Shown one piece after another: positions 57,471 through 64,000 of a stretch of 64,000 bases of DNA. The notes below the pieces were generated by a model. That model saw nothing but the letters and a program-made list of their open reading frames with translations, was not told the DNA's origin and searched no databases. Within the stretch, counting starts at the first letter, position 1, and each line of letters opens with the position of its first letter. The translations under genes were made by a program, and so were the position numbers. This stretch comes from Przewalskia tangutica. Lineage: Eukaryota; Streptophyta; Magnoliopsida; Solanales; Solanaceae. The stretch lies in assembly GCA_029844215.1 (NCBI GenBank), contig CM056733.1:66431794-66495793 (forward strand), read 5' to 3'.

Positions 57471-58140
57471 AGCCTGAATCCATAAGGACCTTTCGAGATA
57501 GCTACACCAGTGGGTGATTGGGTGGTAGCTGAGCGGGTAGATAAGATTTGCCCGGTGAGGATACAATCGTCAGACCCTAACAGACCTAGTAGAGCTAAAT
57601 ACGACAGACTTTGAGGTCATTATGAGTATGGACTAGTTGGCTTCGTGGGTGCCAAAGTTGACTGTAGAGAGAGGTTGGTTCGATTCTAGTTTCCCGGTGA
57701 GCCCAGTTTACGGCTAGCTTCTGGAGGTTTTTCCAGGAGGGATTGGGGACACGGGTGAGTCTCGGTGTTACATTTCACCCTCAGGCCGACGGACAGGCAG
57801 AACATGTTATCCAGACCCTTGAGGATAGGTTGTGGGCCTGTGTTATTGATTTCAGGGGTAGCAAGGAGGATATTTTGCCTCTCGATAAGTTGCGTATAAT
57901 ACTCGTTACCATTCCAGTATTCAGATGGCCCTGTATGAGGCTTTGTATGAAAGAAAGTGTAGAATCGTCGATTGGTTGGTTCCACGTAGGCGAGATTCAG
58001 ATAATTGGCCCAGACTTGATTTAGCGGGCTGTGGATAAGGCGAAGCTTATCCAGGAGAGATTATTAGTAAAGCTCAGAGTCAGCAAAAGCTTTATGCGGA
58101 TAACCGACGTCGACGCTTAGAGTTCAGGTTGACGTTTTAG
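57471..58140 (+). pseudogene. Protease C-terminus joined to integrase, element 4
   Basis: 57475-57700 corresponds to 5420-5650 of element 1: a PESIRTFRDS-type start, GDWVVAERVDKICPV, TDFEVIMSMD, CRERLVRF, all with stops. At 57697-57706 it passes into the integrase core: FTASFWRFFQEGLGTRVSLG, FHPQADGQAEHVIQTLEDRL with the catalytic Glu, DFRGSKEDILPL. The region between (RT, RNase H, integrase N-terminus and first two Asp) is absent. Confidence 0.87.
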
Positions 58141-58273
58141 TATAAGTATTGTTATATGGCCAAGGGTGGCATATTTTGTATGAAGGGTGTAGTAAAAGGA
58201 GACTATGTCGCTATCTAATTAGATTGGACTCTGAAAGAACATTCGGGGACGAATGTTTCTAAGGGGGGAAGAA
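58141..58273 (+). promoter_or_regulatory. 3' non-coding end, palindrome and polypurine tract of element 4
   Basis: ATGGCCAAGGGTGGCAT near 58157 is shared with elements 2 and 5. The perfect palindrome AACATTCGGGGACGAATGTT is at 58238-58257, then AAGGGGGGAAGAA before the LTR. Confidence 0.85.
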
Positions 58274-59726
58274 TGTTACACCCCGTAGTTCCAGGACATG
58301 TGTTTAAGAGAATGTACGTAAGAAGATACGACCTTAAGATTGAAACGAAAGAAGGATTGCTTTTTCCTACGAAAAATGATTTCGAACCTCGGGAAGGAAA
58401 ATTATTCGTTAATGAGAATTGAGTTCCCGAATTTGATATTTGAGAATTATGGAATTTATCGAATTTTCGGGAGATGAAATATTTTAGACCAACCGGAGGG
58501 CGACACGTGTCACCCTCCACTTGCCCAAGTAGGACGAAATGTGGACAAGTCAATCTAGACAAGTGGAGCTTGACATTCTTGACTAAATCCTAGCCCTTCA
58601 AGTGTATTAATCTTGGCCCTTATATGTGTTATATATATCACACTAGTGCAAGACAAGTTTTATACTTACAGAATTTCATGAAAAACTTGTGCATTTTTTT
58701 AGAGGCTCTCGGCTTTGTGCCTATATAGAAGAGAATTTTTTTCATTTGTGGTTCATTATTCACAAGACTTTAACCCAAGGTTCCTAGGGGTATTGTAAGG
58801 TTCAATAGAAAGATCCTGGAAAAACGACGTTTTCACATTAGTCGCAAGGCGAAAACCTAATGTGTTCTTCAACTTTGAAGATGGAACTTGAAGAAGAGTT
58901 CTTCATGAGCTTCTAAGGAGTGCTTGGGGCGGATTGGAACATATGAAGAGGAGCTAAAAGTTGCTAAGGATCGACTTTTACGCTTGGACATTATTAGGGC
59001 TTATTGAGGTAAAATCTTCATATTCTTAATGTAATTGAAGATTACATGTTATAGTAGTTAAGAAATGAGCATGTGGTATATAGAATGAAGTTTGAAAAGA
59101 TTTGGATCATGTCGACATGTTAAAAACTGAAAATGGACAAGTTAGTCATTTATGTTGTAATCAATTTGGTCGATAGTTACAATCGTCGCATGTTAAGGAA
59201 GAAAGGATTTATAGTTGTTGTAATTGTTATTATGTATTTAACATGTTGGAATAATAACTTGGATTGAAAAAGGAATTGAAAGGAAATTGATAATTGTTGT
59301 GAGGTATGTGAACCTCTTCCTTCTTTTGGCATGATTCTATGTATGGAATATACATGTGGTGCTATTTCATTATTCCTTCTACTCTTAGAAGTTAAGAGGT
59401 ATGTATGTTGATTTACTCTATGTAAAAGTTAAGTCTAAGTTATCCTAAGTTCTTACCAAGTCTTATGGGGGATGTTGGTAAGAGTCGTTAGGAAGTATTT
59501 GGAGTCGAGTTGACTTTGTTATTTTACTGCATGAATGAGAATAAATATCGAACAAGTCATTGCAGTGTTAATAAAAGAAAATGTATCGACAATCAATTGT
59601 ATTAAAATGAGTAGAATTCTCCATCTGCATATAAACTAAGATAAGACAAAATTGTATTACATTTTCTAGATCATGGCTGCTTTAATAAGATCGTTATAAA
59701 TGAGTATAACCTATTCACAATGCATA
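58274..59726 (+). repeat. LTR J: 3' LTR of element 4, interrupted
   Basis: Matches LTR I from its start. About 375 bases (53599-53970 of LTR I, including the inverted-repeat block) are missing at 59302, with GTTGTGAGGTATGTG at the join. Cut at 59726 by element 5 after CACAATGCATA, which corresponds to CACAACGCATAAACG at 54387 in LTR I. Confidence 0.9.
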
Positions 59727-60650
59727 TGTTACACCCCGTAATCCCAAGACATGTATAAGAGAATGGACGCGAGAACGCAAGACTTGAAAAAGGGTACAAA
59801 AGGAAGAATTGTTTTTCCGACAGAAAATCTTCCGAACGTCGGAAAGGAAAAATGTTTGTTGATGAGAATTAGATTCTCAAAATGCATTATTTGAGGAATA
59901 TAGAATGTATTATCATTATGGAAATTTAATTTTACGGATTTGGTCACGTAGGGCCCGGTAGAAATTTTCGTTTGTGGGGCCATGAGGTTCTGACATTTTA
60001 TGGACGAATGGGAGGGCGACACGTGGCACCCCCACAAGGTCTTGGACAAAATTGGGCAAGGGTAAAATGGTCATTGACCAATGTTGATGATCAAGTCTTG
60101 CAAGCTTGAGATTATTGACCAAGTCAACTTGCCACTTGTTTAGTTATCTAAGTATTCTTCATCCTAGCCACACATATGTTGTAGTCTAAGCCCTCCATTG
60201 TGTTATATATACACACTAGATGCAAGACCAAGTCTCCAACACTTAGAAAAAATTCACAACATTCTTGTTCTTAGAAGTTGCTCTCGGCTTTGTCAACTTT
60301 CCCACACAAAATTTTTGTAATTGTGGTTCATTATTCACAAGACTTTAACCCAAGGTCCCTAAGGGTATTGTAAGGATATCTCAATAGAAAGATCTCGGAA
60401 AAGCGATGTTTTCACGTTAGTCGCAAGGCGAAAACCTAAGTCGTTTTCATAGTTTTGGATTGGAAATGGAAGAGAAGTTGGTTGTGAACTTCTAAAGGCT
60501 TCAAATAACGGATTGGAGTGTAAAGGAAAGGAGCTAAGAATTGCTAAGGAGCGACTTTGAATCTTGGAATTTTATAATGGCTTATAAAGGTAACAATCTT
60601 GTCGTTGTAGTAATTAAAGATTACTTATTGTGTAGTTATGGATATTAGCA
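59727..60650 (+). repeat. LTR K: truncated 5' LTR of element 5
   Basis: 924 bases matching 62351-63280 to within a few percent, then a break at GGATATTAGCA into gag sequence. The rest of the LTR, the primer site and the gag start are deleted. Confidence 0.9.
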
Positions 60651-61430
60651 AAACAGTAGCAAGAGCTACCAGTGAGACTCAGAGAGTTGATAGGGCTTAT
60701 GCCTGAGTATCTTGGATATTGTCGCGATCGGCGAGTTCTGCGCCGAGTTTTGAGGCTCCGGCACGAGCGTCGATTCGCCGATTAGGGAAGACTATATGTT
60801 CATAAGGGAAGCAGTTATGTTATTGACCAATATAGCGGTGCTACAGTTTCATCAGCAGGAGGTTATTTGGCCAGTACAGATAGGTGTACAGAGGGTAGAG
60901 GGCCAACGCGGGGATCAGCGTAAGAGGGCTAGACCGGTTGATTATCCCGGTGAGTTTTTGGACGAGCAGCCTCAGCAGCGAGTGAGATATTCGTCCCAGC
61001 CTACCGAGTACATACTCCCGCAGCTCACAGGTGGGAGATTGGACCCCACAAGGTATTTAGGAGCCGGTCCAAGCTCGAGGTTCAAGTTCTCGAGGAAGCG
61101 AAGGATTTTCTCGATCAAAGGCCGCTTATTCCTCAATGTTTCCGATGTAATGTCGTCGTATGGGAAATGTCGTTATGGCACAGTGTTTGTTTTTATTGTG
61201 GCGTCGGGCCATATCACGAGTATGTCCTTTTATAAATAGCACCGGTGAGTGGCTCGGCTATGAGGCGGTGGTTGGTTCCTTTCCTCGCGATTGTGCGCCA
61301 CGAGCGGTGTTGAATGTCGATCGGTAGTGGTAGAGGTCAGGGTGGAGTTAATAGTTCTGGCGGTCCTTCGAACCGCATAGATGACGTGGCTACTGGGCAG
61401 GATCAGGAGGCAACATCGCATGGGGTTACA
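60651..61430 (+). pseudogene. gag remnant of element 5
   Basis: 60796-61150 is open with a basic, Arg/Gln-rich segment (RKRARPVDYPGEFLDEQPQQ, LTGGRLDPTRYLGAGPSSRF), typical of the region before the zinc knuckle. The knuckle itself is frame-shifted near 61133-61230 (CFRCN.., VCFYCGVGPYHEYV). GRGQGGVNSSGGPSNRI at ~61330-61378 is the Gly/Ser tail seen after the knuckle in relatives. Confidence 0.75.
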
Positions 61431-62350
61431 GGTATATTTCGATTCTTTTGAATCATACGTGCATTGATAGATTCAGATTTTGCCCTAGTTCATATGTTTT
61501 CCCTTGTTGCTAGTAGTTGTAATTGATAGCACCCCCAGAGGTAGGGATACTTTGATTAGTAAAGTGAAAAGTGAAGAATGTTGACAAGAATGATAAAGTG
61601 AACTGAGACTATAGTTGTGTAGGGTTCACAAGTTGTAATTACCCATGATTGTGAAGACCGATAGGGAAGAATGTACAGTAGAAATACTTTGGCCTATATG
61701 ACGAACCTCTAGTGAATAGGGGGATAGGGTAAGAAGTACCTTGAGATAAGAGAGAGATTTATTTCAGACTAAGAATGAGAAGTTAAGTGTGACGATGGGT
61801 CGGGTTATGGACTCATTTCGGGTCAACCGGTAGTATGGAATGGGGTGATGTCAGTTGGATATCGTCCCGCTATGTGATAGGGTCACGAGGATGCAAGGCC
61901 TAAGAATAGTTAATCGTTGTACGAGTTTGTGGACGCGTTCCACCGAAACCAGGTCGTAAGGGCCGAGAAGAGCCTTAGCGGAAATTCAAGTAGCATAATG
62001 GCCAAGTTTGGATAGTAACTCCAAGGATTGGAGAACAGAAACAATATTTGAAATTTTGTACGTATTCTCAAATAAGTTTAGAAGTACGAGAAGGTATGAC
62101 AAGTAAGAATAGAAAGGAACCTCTAAAGATTCCGTTTTTGATAAGACTGTAACCTTCGAGTTTGGTGAGAAGGGACCACGGATGGAAGGTCCATTGATAT
62201 GTTTACGTATGTTATGTGGTGGCCATGTGTGGCATCGTTGGTCTTGTGGAATATTGATTGATATGCATAGTAAAGAGACTATGCCGGAGTTTGTATAGCT
62301 TGACAACCGACTAAGAACATTCGGGGACGAATGTTTCTAAGGGGGAAGAA
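61431..62350 (+). other. Decayed protease start and 3' non-coding module of element 5
   Basis: VTGIFRFF and ALIDSDFALVHMFSLVAS near 61425-61510 are a decayed protease N-terminus (ALIDPGST.. expected). The module shared with element 4 follows at 61770-62130, then GTGGCCATGTGTGGCAT near 62218, the palindrome AACATTCGGGGACGAATGTT at 62316-62335 and AAGGGGGAAGAA to the LTR. Confidence 0.78.
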
Positions 62351-64000
62351 TGTTACACCCCGTAATCCCATGACATGTATAAGAGAATGGACGCGAGAAC
62401 GCAAGACTTGAAAAAGGGTACGAAAGGAAGAATTATTTTTCCGACGGAAAATCTTCCGAACGTCGGAAAGGAAAAATGTTCGTTGATGAGAATTAGATTC
62501 TCAAAATGCATTATTTGAGGAATATAGAATGTATTATCATTATGGAAATTTATTTATACGGATTTGGTCACGTAGGGCCCACTCGAGAAATTTTACGTTT
62601 TGTGGGGCCCACGAGGGTTACGACATTTTATGGACGAATGGGAGGGCGACACGTGGCACCTCCACATGGTCTTGGACGAAATTGGGCAAGGGTAAAATGG
62701 TCATTGACCAATGTTGATGATCAAGTCTTGCAAGCTTGAGATTATTGACCAAGTCAACTTGCCACTTGTTTAGTTATCTAAGTATTCTTCATCCTAGCCA
62801 CCCATATGTTGTAATATAAGCCCTCCATTGTGTTATATATACACACTAGATGCAAGACCAAGTCTCCAACACTTAGAAAAAATTCACAACATTCTTGTTC
62901 TTAGAAGTTGCTCTCGGCTTTGTCAACTTTCCCACACAAAATTTTTGTAATTGTGGTTCATTATTCACAAGACTTTAACCCAAGGCCCCTAAGGGTATTG
63001 TAAGGATATCTCAATAGAAAGATCTCGGAAAAATAACGTTTTCACTTTAGTCGCAAGGCGAAAACCTAAGTCGTTTTCATAGTTTTGGATTGGAAATGGA
63101 AGAGAAGTTGGTTGTGAACTTCTAAAGGCTTCAAATAGCGGATTGGAGCGTAAAGGAAATGAGCTAAGAATTGCTAAGGAGCGACTTTGAATCTTGGAAT
63201 TTTATAAGGGCTTATAAAGGTAACAATCTTGTCGTTGTAGTAATTAAAGATTACTTATTGTGTAGTTATGGATATTAGCAAGCATGAGATGTATATGTTG
63301 AAGTTTGATAAGTGTTATGGATATTGGAACCCTAATCCAAAACTAGCATGATTAGCCTTTGAGATTGTAATTCAATTTGGTTATTAGTTTAGTCGTCGCA
63401 TGTTATATAAAGAAGGAATTGTAGTTGTTGAAGTTGTTTATGACTATATAACATGTTAGACCTAAGAACTTGGATTGAAAAAGAATTGGAAAGGACTTAG
63501 GATTGGTTATATTGATGGTCGAATGCCCTTATAAGTGTTGGATTGTTTTATATGAATTGTGGGGCAGAATTTTACACGTATTGTAAGGCGTGTAATCCCC
63601 TTTGATTGGTTGATCTATTGAGCCTTAAATGTGGCATGTTGGTTATTGATTATCGGGCCTTGAAAAATGTGGAAAAGTACGTAGAAACAAAGGAGGTGCT
63701 GCCCAATTTTCCGTAGAATAAGAGACCGTATACTTAGTATTATTCTACGTTAGAAACTAGAAGTTGATAGTCGTGTTGTGGCCATTATAGGTTGACAATT
63801 CTACGAGCGGCGTATTCGACTTGGCTTGTGGATTAAGCCGAAAAGGTATGTGAACTATCTCATCTTCTTCTAGCATGATTCCTTAAGGTAAAGTAAGTAA
63901 ATCCTACTCCTTAAATGATCCACTCCTTGATTGTACTTGGATTGCCTAATATAGAAGTTGTTCTATATGTTTCCTTGATTGTACTTGGATTGCCTAATAT
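62351..64000 (+). repeat. LTR L: 3' LTR of element 5, incomplete
   Basis: First 1,650 bases of the LTR. Shared blocks: TTTACACG/CGTGTAATCCCC inverted repeat near 63570-63600 and AAACAAAGGAGGTGCTGCCC near 63685. The window ends in two copies of a short TTGATTGTACTTGGATTGCC repeat (63930-64000). Confidence 0.9.

Larger units (their letters stand above)
52558..59726 (+). mobile_element. Gypsy element 4, protease-integrase fusion, incomplete in window
   Basis: 5' LTR I 52558-56381, internal 56382-58273, 3' LTR J from 58274, cut at 59726 by element 5. The right end lies beyond the window. The left flank is GGCCT (52553-52557), which predicts GGCCT after the far end of LTR J. The internal region lacks gag and RT/RNase H: a non-coding module is followed by the protease C-terminus joined directly to the integrase core. 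Confidence 0.88.
59727..64000 (+). mobile_element. Gypsy element 5, pol-less, runs off the window
   Basis: Inserted in LTR J. Left LTR K 59727-60650 is truncated; internal 60651-62350; right LTR L from 62351 to the window end. No primer site, RT, RNase H or integrase. The left flank GCATA (59722-59726) predicts GCATA after the far end of LTR L. Confidence 0.87.

Overview
The window is intergenic DNA from a plant nuclear genome, almost certainly a eudicot and by inference Solanaceae. The evidence is long-LTR Ty3/gypsy chromoviruses with tRNA-Met primer sites, Ty1/copia elements, LINEs, a SINE, a TRIM and MITE-like repeats, around one intron-rich host gene. That gene is PBF1 (20S proteasome beta type-1 / beta6 subunit), on the minus strand at 43088-50963. 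Its seven exons rebuild an uninterrupted 223-residue protein. No RNA gene or CRISPR array was found. Every other coding trace is transposon remains with frameshifts, stops or deletions.

Layout. (1) 1-8209: plus-strand copia remnant (RT/RNase H) split by gypsy element 1 (952-7612, target duplication AGACC). (2) 8210-10825: copia integrase fragment holding a solo LTR of a small copia family, which holds a Tat-like solo LTR; then a SINE and a dispersed repeat. (3) 10826-41421: one minus-strand copia element, duplication AAAAG on both sides, that grew to 30.6 kb by nesting. It contains solo LTR E (12018-15006, TTTTG) and gypsy element 2 (17035-39540, GTGGC). Element 2 contains gypsy element 3 (23994-37809, GTTGA), and element 3 contains solo LTR F (27860-31443, CCAC). 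(4) 41427-51980: the gene island with PBF1; its introns carry two LINE fragments, a TRIM and a MITE. (5) 51981-64000: a copia RNase H/LTR end cut by gypsy element 4 (from 52558), whose 3' LTR is cut by gypsy element 5 (from 59727), which runs off the window.

The gypsy elements share one plan: LTRs of about 2.6-3.8 kb starting TGTTA(C/T)ACC and ending GTCGTGACA, PBS TGGTATCAGAGC, gag with a CCHC knuckle, PR-RT-RNase H-INT, a chromodomain (visible in element 3), and in elements 2-5 a palindrome just before the polypurine tract. That places them in the Tekay/Del-like chromovirus lineage (inferred from domains, not a tree). None looks autonomous: element 1 lost most of integrase and its 3' LTR, elements 2 and 5 have no pol, element 4 has protease fused to integrase, and element 3 has a full domain series full of frameshifts.

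Most interesting points: duplications and re-joined sequences prove the nesting order; two large deletions have breakpoints in short homologies; differences between paired LTRs are concentrated at CAG/CTG/CCG sites in a way that suggests sequencing error at methylated CHG sites; each LTR family has its own minisatellite at one shared position; and elements 4 and 5 share a non-coding internal module.
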